From NCBI GenBank assembly GCA_011316305.1, contig SAUG01000009.1, positions 310,001 to 374,000 on the forward strand: 64,000 bases of DNA. The letters are read 5' to 3'. Of this stretch, positions 24,660-36,092 are shown piece after piece. Positions within the stretch are counted from its first letter, which is position 1. Each line of letters starts with the position of its first letter. The translations under genes and the position numbers were made by a program. The notes under the pieces were generated by a model. It made no database searches, had not been told where the DNA came from, and saw only the letters and a list, made by a program, of their open reading frames with translations. The DNA is from Rusavskia elegans (Eukaryota > Ascomycota > Lecanoromycetes > Teloschistales > Teloschistaceae).

Positions 24660-25171
24660 TTCTTTTTAAAAGCTTTAAAATATTAGTTAAAGTGAATTTA
24701 TTTTATAAATAAATAACGAAGATTTAATTCGCGAATAGATAAATTATTACGAATTTTCTTTTAATAGAAATATAATAACTAAATCTTTTATTTTTCTTTA
24801 AAACATTCGGATATAATATTTTTAATTTTAGTATAAAATTTAGCGTTTTCGTATTTAAATTTTTTTTTTAGAATATTAAAAAAGAAAATATATAAAAGAA
24901 AAGATAGGAAATTTATAAATCGATTCGAAAATAAATAAATTATACGGTTTCTTAGATTTTATATACTTTCTATAAATATTAGTATTAGAAAATCTTTTAT
25001 AAATTTTCGATAGATCGCGTAAATAATAACTATAAGAAAATAGTATTATTTTCCTTCGATATTAAATATATTAATAAAATTTTAGATTAGAAATTAAGAT
25101 ATATATAATAGAAACTTTTATAGAAAGAATAAAAATAGATAGATAGACGGATTTATATCTAGTAGCTAAAT

Positions 25172-25777
25172 AACGCTAGATAAAAAGCGTAATAAAAGGA
25201 ACCGTATTACGTCTATAGTTTTATAAAAGTAGATATTTTTATTAATTAGATAAACGGACTAATAGCTTTGTCTATTTAGGTCCGATAAAGCCGCGGATCC
25301 GACTAGATTTAATAGATCGGACCTATTAGACTATCGGATCCTTTATTATATATATTTTTTTTTATTTCTATTAGATAATTTCTTTCGTTAATTATTAATA
25401 TTATTACTAAATACTATTTCTGTTTATCTTTTATAATTATCTATATAATAAAAACGCCTCGTAATATTATAGTTTTACTTTTACGGCTATACGAAACTAG
25501 TTACGATAATCTATATCGAGATTCGTTTACTATTTAGTAGTTCGGACTACGTCTACGGGCCTAGACTGGCCACTTCGAACCAAAGTGGCGACCTGACTTC
25601 GCGATAAACGTAGCTATTATATCTAAATTATTAGTTAAAGTTAGTTTCCTTCCTAATACGGTTAGAAACTCGAATCCGGGATACGAACCCGGGTTCGAAA
25701 CCCGATAAAACGGCCAGTCTATCTACGGCTACAACTAGACTCGAACGCAACGTTTTCTGATATATAAGGACGTTACA
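25172..25777 (-). repeat. 5' LTR of R2, interrupted
   Basis: Starts TGTAACGTCCTTATATATCAG on the minus strand and ends near TTTTTATCTAGCGTTA. A 160-bp element (25562-25721) is inserted; without it the LTR is about 440 bp. This is the best-preserved LTR copy. Confidence 0.78.
25562..25721 (+). mobile_element. 160-bp hAT-type MITE, copy 6
   Basis: Exactly 160 bp, TAGACTGGCCACTTCG to CGGCCAGTCTA. The right flank is TCTACGGC; the left flank reads TCTACGGGCC, so the TSD is present with two extra bases. Carries GGGTTCGAAACCC, a perfect palindrome around TTCGAA that also fits a pol III B-box-like pattern. Confidence 0.88.
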
Positions 25778-26732
25778 ATTAACTATAGAAATTTTGATAT
25801 AATTATAAATTAAAATCATTATATTTTTATTTTTATTTTTATAATTCTAGATCGGTTAATTTAAAAAATGTCTTTTTTTTAATATAATATTGAAAATATC
25901 AATTATTAATTCGGATAATATAATAAATGATTAAATAATTCTATTTTATATAAAATAAAGTATTTTTTAATATTTTATTATATATTTCGGTTTTCGTAAA
26001 ATATCTATTCTTTTTTAAATTTTTATTAATAGAATTTTAGAAAAAATAATCAAAATTTACAATATAGTTATTTTAAATAATATTTTAATTTTTTTTAAAT
26101 TAAAAAAATTTATTAAAATTAAATCTAATAGATTATTTAGAGCTTTTAAAATAGATAATTAAATCTTGATCGTAAATATAATATATTTTATATTAACTAT
26201 ACTAATAAATATCAAATTATTTGTAATTATAAAAAAAATAACCAGTTTTAAAAATTTACTAAAAATATAATTTTTATTAAATTTTATAACTTCTATTAAT
26301 ATTATATTTTATATAAATTTATTAATCAAATTCTTTAATAATAAAAAATTAGAAACGATTCGATAAATTATTAAAAAATATTTTAGATACTACTAGAATA
26401 TTATAATATTTTAATATAGAAAATTTTTATTTTTAAAATTAATATTTTTAAAATTAAAAGAATTAGAATTATAGTTTAATATAATAATAATAATCGCTAG
26501 CGCCTAGATAAAATTTAGTAGAAAGAAATAATTTTCAAAAAATATAATTATAATATATAAAATTTTAAAATATACGCTATTATAAAATTTTATAAATTAT
26601 ATAAATATTACTATAGAAATATTAAATATATCGTTAAAATCTAAAAAAATTTCAAGGATTTAATATATAATAATATCGCCAGATATTTAAATTAATTAAT
26701 ATAGATTACGATATTTTTTATTATTTAAAAAA
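25778..26732. other. Unassigned AT-rich stretch
   Basis: Very low C/G, no terminal repeats and no readable protein. A short GC-richer spot near 26490 (ATCGCTAGCGCCTAGAT) has no partner that I can see. Confidence 0.5.
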
Positions 26733-26740
26733 AATAAATC

Positions 26741-27782
26741 TAGACTTGCCGGTTCGAGTCGGATTTATATTAAATTATCGGATATTCGATCCGATTTTAA
26801 TAATCTAATCTAGATTCGATCCGAGTTTTAATATATCAGCGAATTCTAAAATGGATTTTCAGATTAGACCGGCTGACAGCCATCTTAATTCAAATAATCC
26901 AAAAATCCAAATAATCTAAAAATCCAAAAAGTGGATTTTCGATAGATTAGAGCTCTAATAGTATCTATAGTACGAAAATCTGCTTAGTAAATAGCCTAAA
27001 ATAGAATCTATATATAAGCTAAAAATAAACCTATTTTATCTAAATCGAAAATAAGGTTTAGCGGCCGCCGCTAAAAGCGGGAATAACGGAAGTCGAATAT
27101 CTATTTAATAAACTACGCTAGACCTATTCTAGTTAGATTCTAGTAAGGAAATCTAATATTTTCGATCTAGATAAAGCTAGCCTAGCGGTATATATAGGCG
27201 TATATAGGCCAATTAACTAATAGAGACTTAAACGAATTTAAAATCGAATCTCTAAATCTTTTCAGCCGGTTTTAGCCGTCTTAGCCGCTCAGCCGTCTTA
27301 GCCGTTTCAGCCGCGCAGCTACGTAGCTTCTGGTATACCCGAGACCGGCTGACAAGCCGCTTATAAGCCGCTTTCAGCCGTACCGGCTGAGAACCGGCTG
27401 AGACGGCTGAGATCGGCTTCAAGCCGGTTTTGGAAAATGTTGATATAGATCGAATCCGGGTCGAGTTATTTAATAATTTAATTTAGACCCGATTCGATTA
27501 TACTATATATTTAATATATTTAGTTATTTTATATTTTCTAGAAATAATATATCTAGATATTATATTCCTTCGAATTAGAATCTCTCTAGCTAATATAGTT
27601 AATTAAATTAAATTCTTTTTATAATATTAAATAAAAGTTATACTAGATTTATACTTTTATACTAGATTTTAGTACTAAAATTTCATTTTAGTAAATCGGA
27701 TTAGATTATTATTTAGGATTCAAAATTCGGTCGGATCGGATTAGTTAATCCGGATTCGAAACCCGATTCGACAGCCGATCTA
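26741..27782 (-). mobile_element. Type C hAT element carrying a GC-rich insertion
   Basis: Inverted type C element, TAGACTTGCCGGTTCGAGTCGG to CGACAGCCGATCTA, perfect 8-bp TSD AATAAATC (26733-26740, 27783-27790). It is split by a different element at 26836-27443; the remaining 434 bp align with the copies at 24241 and 61364. Confidence 0.9.
26836..27443. mobile_element. 608-bp element with AGCCG/CGGCT motifs, little RIP
   Basis: Starts TCAGCGAATTCTAAAATGG and ends CCGGTTTTGGAAAATGTTGA; the ends form an imperfect inverted repeat (TCARC..TTC.AAAA). It is flanked by TATA on both sides (26832-26835, 27444-27447), so the duplication is TA or TATA. From about 27267 to 27420 there are over a dozen AGCCG or CGGCT pentamers in both orientations, able to fold extensively. 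CA/TG dinucleotides are normal here. The superfamily is not settled; TA-type duplication would fit Tc1/mariner or PIF-like non-autonomous elements. Confidence 0.75.
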
Positions 27783-27790
27783 AATAAATC

Positions 27791-28323
27791 TAATTAATCT
27801 ATTATTAAAAAAAATAGATAATAAAACTATAAATTTTTAAATCGAAATGATATGATTTATTTATTTAATAAAAACTAAATTGAAATGAATAGAAAATTGG
27901 TATTGAATTTCGTTTATTGAAAATGATTTAAACTAATTATAAATAATATAGACGTTTAATAAAAAGTTTCAAAAACCTTTCTATAGAATTTAAATATTCT
28001 AATAATAATAAAATTCAAATTCTATTATTGAAAAAAATATATAATATATTTTATTTATCAAAATTATCTTCGAATAAAATAGATCGTTAATATATTAGTA
28101 ATAGATTAATGATTACTAGTTTCTATAAAAAATACAATAATAAATCAATTTTTATTACTAAAAATATATATTATTATATTTAATTATTTTATTTCATAGT
28201 ATAGAAGGTTACTATTAATAAAATAATTTATAATTAAATAATTCCTAATATATATAGTATTTTTATTTAGTTTTAAAATCTAAAAATCGTTATATAATAA
28301 TATATATAAATTATCTAATCGTC
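27791..28323. other. Unassigned AT-rich stretch
   Basis: No coding frame, no terminal repeats and no match elsewhere in the window that I can detect. Confidence 0.5.
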
Positions 28324-28690
28324 CGGATGGCGTAGTAGCAAGACTACGTGACTTGGAAGCTTAACGGATCTAACGTTTTTCGGAATTGACGGAATCAAAT
28401 CCGACGGATCGAAAGTTTAAATTTTTCGAAAACCAATTTATATTTGAGTTTTTTCTATCGATTAAAAAAATCGATATTATATAGAGTTTTTATATAAAAG
28501 GATTATATAGTAGACTATATCGATCAAACCGTATCGATTCAATTAAATTAAATTTATAAAATTAAATCGATCAAAGTTTTTCTTAATAAAGTTTAATTTA
28601 AATCTAGTTTCTTCGAAAATTCTACAATTTGAAATTTCGATAAAATATTTATATATTAAATAATTATATAAACTTTAAACTATTTATATA
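28324..28690 (+). mobile_element. tRNA-derived SINE, copy S2
   Basis: Begins CGTCCGGATGGCGTAGTAGC (A-box region TGGCGTAGTAG), then AACGGATCTAACG and AAATCCGACGGATCGAAAG. The B box is destroyed (TTTAAAT where S3 has TTCGAAT). The body TTGAGTTTTTTCTATCGATT matches S3. The right end is approximate and no clear TSD was found. Confidence 0.7.
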
Positions 28691-29118
28691 TCTAAAATAG
28701 AAAAATTAAATTAAATTTCTACTTTTAACAAAAATTATTTTATAAATTTATATTTAAAAATATTTATAGATTATAATCTAGATATAATATTCGAAAACGC
28801 TAAAACTAATACTATAGTAGAAAATATAGTAAATATAAACGTATTAGTAGTTAAATAATAAAATATAAATTTATAAAAAATATATAAATTAAAAAAATAA
28901 TGAAAAAAATTAAAAAAGATATTATAATAGAAAACTTTATTTGATAGAATATAAAATTAATAGTTTAATATTATTATCGATCGAAAATCTCAAATTCAAA
29001 TATATAGAAAAAAAAATTTAAATTTATAGATTTATATTAAATTGTCAAATATATAATCTTTTAAATATATTAAATAGATTTTATATTTAGATTAGAAATC
29101 TATAATATCTTTTTTATT
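28691..29118. other. Unassigned AT-rich stretch
   Basis: No repeat ends and no readable protein. It may contain the decayed tail of the preceding SINE. Confidence 0.45.
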
Positions 29119-29126
29119 ATTATTTA

Positions 29127-29571
29127 TAGATTTGCCGTCGGATCGGATTTTAAATTCAGATTAAAGAAATCGATTCGAACCGATAAATTTTCGGTTTCTA
29201 GTTTATAATCCGACCCGACCCGATTCGGAACCGCTAAAACGTTAAGTTCTAGAAAAAGAAATAGAACTTTAGTATAAAACTTATATCTATTTATCTAAAA
29301 AGATTCTAGTTAATCAATTATACTAGCTAGAAAGATTTTAGATAGACGAAATATATTATCTAAATGAATTATCATTATATATAATTAATAAAGTAATCAA
29401 TTATAATATTAAACCATTTATAGAAGGTTTGGCGGGTCGGGTCGGATTATAGTCGGATCGGATCGGATTATCCGAACCGTTAAAAACTTAGATCGGGTCT
29501 AACCGACTTATTAAAACTCGGGTAGAATTTTCGAAATATCGACGAAAATCAATACCGAAATGGAAAGTCTA
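29127..29571 (+). mobile_element. Non-autonomous hAT element
   Basis: Left end TAGATTTGCCGTCGGATCGG, right end ATACCGAAATGGAAAGTCTA. Flanks ATTATTTA (29119-29126) and ATTATTAG (29572-29579) agree at six of eight positions. 445 bp, with the AACCGCTAAAACG and CTAGCTAGAAAGATT blocks of the type C group. Confidence 0.78.
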
Positions 29572-29579
29572 ATTATTAG

Positions 29580-31137
29580 TGAAAAAACCTCTATAATTTG
29601 TAAAAGTAAATAAATATTTAAATATTTATTATCGAATCAAATTAATACAAAAAAAATAGAAAATAGAAATTATTATAATAAAAAAATTTATAAAATCTAA
29701 AAAAGATAAACTATTGAAAACAAAATGACAGACTGAATGGATAAATTATTTAATAGAATATAAATCTTACTAACTATAAAAAATTCAGAAAATTATCTAA
29801 AAATTTATTAAAATAAATAATAAAAATAATTTTATATTAAATAAATATTAATCAGAATATTATAAAAGAAAGTTAAAATTAATTGGAAATAAATTATAAT
29901 TATAGATTATTTGTTATAAACGTTAAACTGTAAATAGAATATAGAAAAAAATATATATCTATAGATTGATTATTATTTTTATTAAATTTAAACTTTAAAT
30001 TCTACTATTTATTATAATAGAAAATATTTTTTTTATATATCTATATCGCGGATATCAATTTAATTATAAAATAAATACTAGTTTAAATTATCTTCTTTTA
30101 AACTTTTAAAAAAAAAGATAAATAGTATTAATAGATGAATCATTCGAAATATAATTAAAAAAATTATCTAAAAAAACTTGTTTTATAAAATCTGAAATAG
30201 CTAATAAAATTAAAATATTTAGAAACGACAGCGAGTTTATTTAAAAAGTTGGAGTACCGATAGTTTTAATTTCTAGCAATTGAAGTCCCAATATTTCTAG
30301 TCTATTCTAAACCGTTTAAAAAATAATTAAAAACGATTAGAATAAAGCGACGGGAGATAGATATTTCTATTTTTCTTTTATAACGGAAAGAAATATTATC
30401 CGATATAGTTTATCGTTATTATTAGATATTCTAGAACAGATTTTATATAACGGGTAATAAAGCTATTTTTAAAAGAAATTTCACTAGAATAGACGGGGAC
30501 GTAGTCTTTTAAAATTAAATATTAATAAATAGTTTTAGCTATATTGTATTTATTATAAGACGGCTAATAGTCGGAATTTAAATTTAAAATAATATAATCT
30601 AGAAATTTCAACTGAAGTCTAATATTCTATAGATAGTATTAATAAAAGAAATAAAATGTTTATAGCGGTTTTAGATTCTAGATACTATAATTTTAAAGAC
30701 GTTATTTTCCGATTCTATAGCAGTATATTTGTAATTAGCTACCTCGTATAAAAAACTATAGATTATATATAAAAAGTCAAATTCTATTAAAATATAATAT
30801 AATACTATAGCGGACGTTAAAGCTATCGCTAGAATATTAAAAGTATCTATTTTTAGAAATAGAAATTCAGATATCGTTAACGGAACAAAATTCTAATAAT
30901 AAAACGAAAGTAAAAAAAAATAGTAAAGCGAAAGAAATTATTATAATGGCGGAATTGAATCTATATAATGATATAGATATACTAATAGTTAACAGCGATA
31001 TAGAATTTTAGATTTTTAAATATAGAATATTCTATTCGATTTATAAAACTATATTTTTATAAATTAGATTTTTGTTTATATATTCGAAAGATTATATCCG
31101 ATTATTAATAGTATTAAAAATCGTCATTAAATATTCT
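29580..31137. other. Unassigned stretch with possible coding traces
   Basis: No terminal repeats. From about 30250 the C/G content rises and a plus-strand frame near 30810-30900 reads ADVKAIARILKVSIF without stops, followed by stretches with RIP-type stops. It has no partner elsewhere in the window and I recognise no family. It could be an older element or a host-gene relic. Confidence 0.4.
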
Positions 31138-31154
31138 AATATTATTAGATTGGC

Positions 31155-31540
31155 TAGATTAGCTATTTCGGATCGAATTTCCGTCGATTTCTATAATCCG
31201 ATCCGATTTTTTAGCGAGTCGAACCGGTTCGACCCGCCAAGCGGTTAGATCCGAGTTAAATTCGGAAATTTAATAGAAATCCGCTAAACTTCTATTAAAA
31301 TTCAAAAACATTATTTATTATATTATTATTTGTATAATATTAATAATATCTTCAGATAATATATTTAGTCTAATTAGAACCTTTCTATCTAGCGTAAATA
31401 ATTAATTAGAATTTTTTTTAATAATTTATATAATTTTAATACTAGAGTTATACGAATTATATAAATTTAGTAAATTAGTCCAATCGAATCGAATTATATA
31501 ATCCGCTTCGGGTCGGGTCGGATTAGTTAACCCGGCTTTA
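31155..31540 (+). mobile_element. Type B element inserted in a hAT terminus
   Basis: TAGATTAGCTATTTCGGATCG to AACCCGGCTTTA. Flanks AGATTGGC (31147-31154) and AAACTGGC (31541-31548) are RIP-altered copies of AGACTGGC, so the target was the terminal repeat of H3. At 386 bp it is shorter than other type B copies, having lost sequence near its right end. Confidence 0.82.
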
Positions 31541-31689
31541 AAACTGGCTGTCGGATCGGATTTCGAACTCGGATTAAAAAAATCGATTTAATCCGAATCG
31601 GTTCCGACTTTTTTAAATACCGAATTAAATCGAATCGGATTTTTTTAAAATTTAATCCGATTCGGTTTTAAATCGAATCCGAATTCCCA

Positions 31690-33876
31690 GGTTTAATCCG
31701 TTAAAATTACTAAAACCTTTTTTTTTATAATAAAATCTATTTATTTATTAATAATATAATAATATATCTAAGTAATCTAGTTATCTAAATTTATTTTTTC
31801 TAGATATAGGTAACTAATTAGATAATTTAATAAATTTTTTTTCATTTTTATTATTTTCGGCTTCCGTTTCCGCTTTTTTTTTATATTCTCTTTTTCTTTT
31901 ATATCTTTATTTTTATTTTTATCTTCGTTTTAATTAAAGTTAATATTTTTAGCTAAACTTTTATTATTTCCGAATTTAATATTATTTTATTTAATTGAAT
32001 ATCTCTCTACTATCTAGTTTTTATTATTAATTTCGACGATATTATTAATATTTTTCTCTTTTTTTTTTATACGGAAATATAATAGCTAGATTAGTTATAT
32101 TATTACTATTACTAAATTTTAAATAAATTTCGACTATTTTAATAGAAATTATAATATTCTAACGGTTTTAAATTTTTTAAAACCGTTATAACAGTTTATT
32201 TATTATTAGATAAAATTAAATATTAGAATTTTATATTTTATTAAAATTATTGCGCCTATATTTCTAATAACTATAATTGATTTAAGAAACTATTAGAAAT
32301 ATATAATTATAAAGTAGGTAATTTTATTTATATTTAATATATTATTTTAATATATTATTTTATTCCGTTTCTATTTTATTTAATTAATAAATATTATTCC
32401 TTCTATTTTTTTTTAGCGAAATCTATAACGGAATATAATTTTATAGTATAATATCATATATAAATTAGTATCTAGTTTATTTTATATTATTTAATTATAT
32501 TTTTATTAAATTTTTTACTAATTTTATTATCCGTTTTCTCGTTTCTAGCGTTTTATTCTAAAAGGACCTTTATATTTAAATTCGTAGGTCTCTATATATT
32601 AATTTCTTCTAGTTTCTAAAAGCGTTTATATATAATAATATAATCTATACTTTATTTTTTATAGAATATATATTTAGATTCTAATTATTTTCTATTACGT
32701 TCGCGGTTTATAATAGATTTAAATTTTAAAAATAGTAATTCTAATTTACATATAGCGAGATACTAGATAGTAGTATAAATGATATAGTAAAGTAATATAA
32801 ATAATATTAGAATAAGCTTATATAAAATAGTAGCTAAAAAGATATAGAAATATATAATAAAATACGCTAAAAATTTATAGAAATATACGAATCTATTTAC
32901 TTTAGCCGAAGTATAGCCGATATATATATTAATTAACCAAATTTTATATTTAAATTTATTTTTTTATTAATTAACTACTATTAGACTGGCCGTTTTATCA
33001 GATTTCGAACCCGAATTCGTATCCCGAGTTCGAGTTTCTAATCGTATTAGGAAGGAGACTAATCTTAACTAGTAATTTAGACGTAATAGCCACGTTTATC
33101 GCGAAGTCGAGTCGCCACTTTAATTCGAAATAGCCAGTCTAACTATTATTATCTATTTCTAATATAATATAATAAATTATATAATAATACTAAAAGATAT
33201 TCTAGTATATAAAATCATTATCAAGCCGATTTATTAAAATCTAGAAAAGACTTGAAGTAATAAAATCGGATAAAAGAAAGAAAAAGCCGCTAATATAATA
33301 ATAAAGAAAAAATTCTAAAATAATATATTTTAAATAGTCTAGTAAATAATATTTCGACAGAAATATAAATAAAATACTAGTATCGTAGCTTTCCGAAATA
33401 TATATTACTATTAGAAAGGTTTTAATAACCTGATTCTAAAAATACTATTTATTAAATAATATCGCGAAATCTTCGAAAATATCGCTATAGAAATAGTTAG
33501 TTCGGCTAGAATTATTAGAAGATAGAATATAATATTAGCGATTCTATAATATTCTAAAAAAGTATATATTATTATTTATCTAGTAAATATATATAATAAT
33601 TTATTATATTGTTATTTATATACGACTATATTTAGATTTTTTTGATATTAATCTAGTAGTAGTTTATACTAAAAAATTACTATCTAAATTAAAGATTTTA
33701 AATTTATTAAAAATCTAATAAAAAATTTAGAAATATAGTCAAAAAATAATAAATTAATTAATTATCGAGTTTTATATAATTAAAAGATCCGAGAAGAAAA
33801 TATATAGTCTAAAATTTTTCTAGATAAAATTAATATAGATTATAGTCGTTATATTAACTAGTATTAAATAAAATAT
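31690..33876 (-). pseudogene. Second coding region of the hAT family (H3 copy)
   Basis: The minus strand corresponds to 7300-9341 and to the minus strand of 37745-39840. The C-terminal part near 31830-32120 encodes an Asn/Lys/Glu-rich tail. A 160-bp unit interrupts it (32982-33141). Coding sense is inferred from the related copy at 8986-9341. Stops are frequent. I do not recognise the product. Confidence 0.4.
32982..33141 (-). mobile_element. 160-bp hAT-type MITE, copy 7
   Basis: Exactly 160 bp, TAGACTGGCCGTTTTATCAG to TAGCCAGTCTA, TSDs ACTACTAT (32974-32981) and ACTATTAT (33142-33149), one C/T apart. Confidence 0.92.
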
Positions 33877-35836
33877 ATTTCCGTTTTATTTAATTAATTT
33901 GTTTTGATTTTGGTACCCGATAAACCAGTGGTTCGATAAGTAAATCAAACGTTAGTATACTAGTATTAAATTTACGATAGTAGAATATATATTCTAGTTT
34001 AGTTAATATAAATAGTCTGGTTGTCGGATCGGATTTCGAATTCGGATTAGAGAAACCGATCCGACCCGAGTCGATTCCGACTTTTCTAGGTACCAAACCG
34101 AGTCGGTTCCGACTTTTCTAGATACTAAACCGACTCGGTTCTAAATCGAATTTAGGTTCCCGGATTTAATCTACTAAAACCGCTAAAACCTCCTATTCTA
34201 TATTATAACTCTAAGAAATCCCCGCTTTTATTATACGGTTACGTTAATACTTTAGATACTATTTAAATAGACGTCAATTTTTTACTACTAAATAGTAAAT
34301 AATAATAAAATTAATATTTATATATCTATATTACCTTTCTATATTATTTATTATAAATATATAAATCGTATTAATATTAAATTAAAATCAATATAAAATA
34401 TCTAATCCTTTAATTAATCTTCGTCTTTCCGTTTTCTAGATCGATATATCTAGCGAGGTCCTTTCCGATAGATCTTTCTTTTAAAATAAAATCTATCCTA
34501 GCTAGTCTATAAACCAGGCGGTAAGCTAATCTATAAATATCATATTATTAAAAATTAATCGATTATATAAAAAGTAAAGACAGATTATTAAAGATATAGC
34601 TAAAAAGATTCGAGCCGACTATCTAGTACTAGTCTTTTAAAACGATAATAGATATATTTAATAGAATTTAGATTACTATAAAGAATTCGAATATTAGTAG
34701 TCTAGTACTTCTATAGCTATCGGTATTAAAAATAAATTCTATAGAAAATTAGTTAATTTTCTTTAATCGAAAAAAGCTATAGAGTAAATATAGTCGAAAT
34801 AGTAATAAAAATTCTACTGGAAAACCTTAATATTAGATAGTCTATCTAAGATTATATATAAAAACTATTCTAAAATTTTCGACTATTCTATAGCTTCTAA
34901 TTTTTCTAATATATCTACTATAAAAAAAATACCTTTCTATTATTATTTACTAAAAAACTAAACGACGTAACTCGTAGTTATATATTAAAGTAATATTTAT
35001 CCGCGTAAATAGCTAATAGTAATATAAAAAGGTAATATAAAGTTTATTTTAATTATAGAAAAAAAGCTATATTAAATTCGAATCTATTTTTAACTAAACC
35101 GTATAGAATAAATATCTATATAAAACTTTTTTAAATATAAATCTACTAAGTCGGACTATCGAAAATAAAAGATTTAAACTACTACTATAAATACTTTATC
35201 TAGATATAAAGTTTATCAGCCGTATATAATTTATATAAATAGTTTTTAACGGTTATAATACTATCCGCGAGTAAATTAAATCTAATTTAAAAACTTTAGA
35301 ACGTATTTCTTTTATATTAGATATCTGGTTAAATCTATAAAAGGTCGCGTATTTAAAAGAACTGGTATATTAGGTTAATATTTAGTTTTAACTTTAGGAA
35401 CGTCTAATTAGATTTATATTATTTTCTATTAATCATTTTTGCCGTTTATAATATTAGAAACTTTTAAAGTTTTTAGAATTTTTCTAGTTTAAATAGACTG
35501 GCCGTCGGGTCGGATTTCGAATCCGGATTAACTAATCCGACTCGACCTGAATCGGATTAGATAAAAACGTAATCCGACCTAGCCAGGTTTTAAATCCGGG
35601 TTAGCTAATCCGATCCGATCCGCTAAAATAAAATTTTAGCGCTAAGCTCTAGTATAAAAGTCTAACTCTAGTATAAAAATTATTACGATTTATTTAAAAA
35701 ATTTCTAATTAATTAACCAGGCTAGCTAGAAGAGCTCTAGTAAATATAAATATATTAGTTTAATATAATATCTATAATATATATTTAATATATTAATATA
35801 TATAAGATAATACTATATTTAGAAAATTTAGCGGGT

Positions 35837-36029
35837 TATTATAGAGCAAGCTTTTATAAGGCCGAAAGGTATATGATAAATTGCCCGATTAGGTTTAGCG
35901 CGGCTCGCCAGATTAGATAGCGACTTTGGCACGTACCTTTTGTACTCGCAGGCCTCCTCTATAGAATATCAACCTGAATAAAATCCTTCCACCACCCAAT
36001 TATTATCTATATTTGACCTCGTTATAACA
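35837..36029. mobile_element. 193-bp low-RIP insertion
   Basis: Flanked by CGGGT (35832-35836 and 36030-36034). Unlike its surroundings it has normal CA/TG content (GGCACGTACC, CAACCTGAAT, CCACCACCCAATT). Ends TATTATAGAG and CTCGTTATAACA are a partial inverted repeat. No coding frame. It may be a recent small element or filler DNA; it is the fifth level of the H3 nest. Confidence 0.55.
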
Positions 36030-36036
36030 CGGGTAC

Positions 36037-36092
36037 CCGGGTTCGATCCGGATTCGACCCGGGTTCGATCCGGATTCGACCCGGGTTCGACC
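36037..36092. repeat. 22-bp tandem repeat, about 2.5 units
   Basis: Unit CCGGGTTCGATCCGGATTCG plus AC, at 36037-36058 and 36059-36080, with a partial third. Unusually GC-rich and free of C/T differences between the units, so the duplication is recent or was spared by RIP. It resembles the subterminal motif of the host element. Confidence 0.85.

Larger units (their letters stand above)
22653..25171 (-). pseudogene. Internal region of R2 with gag-like relic
   Basis: Collinear on the minus strand with R1 internal sequence. Frames conserved with R1 include RDLSKIYKRFSNTNIYRKY near 25020-24950 and KISDKLILKLN..NGRIKEYLVKDP near 24120-23990. Two small elements interrupt it (24241-24659, 23525-23684). 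Stops are mainly TAA/TAG. No pol domain is visible. The protein family is not firmly recognised; a gag of Copia-like type is one possibility. Confidence 0.5.
21371..25777 (-). mobile_element. LTR element R2, nearly complete
   Basis: Read on the minus strand: 5' LTR 25777-25172, internal 25171-21762, 3' LTR 21761-21371. Four small insertions (25562-25721, 24241-24659, 23525-23684, 22239-22644) interrupt it. Without them the internal part is about 2.4 kb, matching R1. The 5' LTR starts TGTAACGTCC. A possible 5-bp flank ATTAA occurs at 25778-25782 and near 21351-21355, but the distal LTR end is too decayed to be sure. Confidence 0.78.

Noticed and set aside
25631..25819. 62-codon open frame on the minus strand
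   Set aside because: It runs across the boundary of the 160-bp element and the LTR, joining unrelated sequences, and is a chance frame.
785..33141. CRISPR array made of the 160-bp repeats
   Set aside because: The units are dispersed kilobases apart in both orientations, with TSDs and inverted ends; they are transposons.
33890..34096. 68-codon open frame on the minus strand
   Set aside because: It spans the junction between the F2 element and the inserted hAT left end, and is antisense to the F2 element; chance frame.
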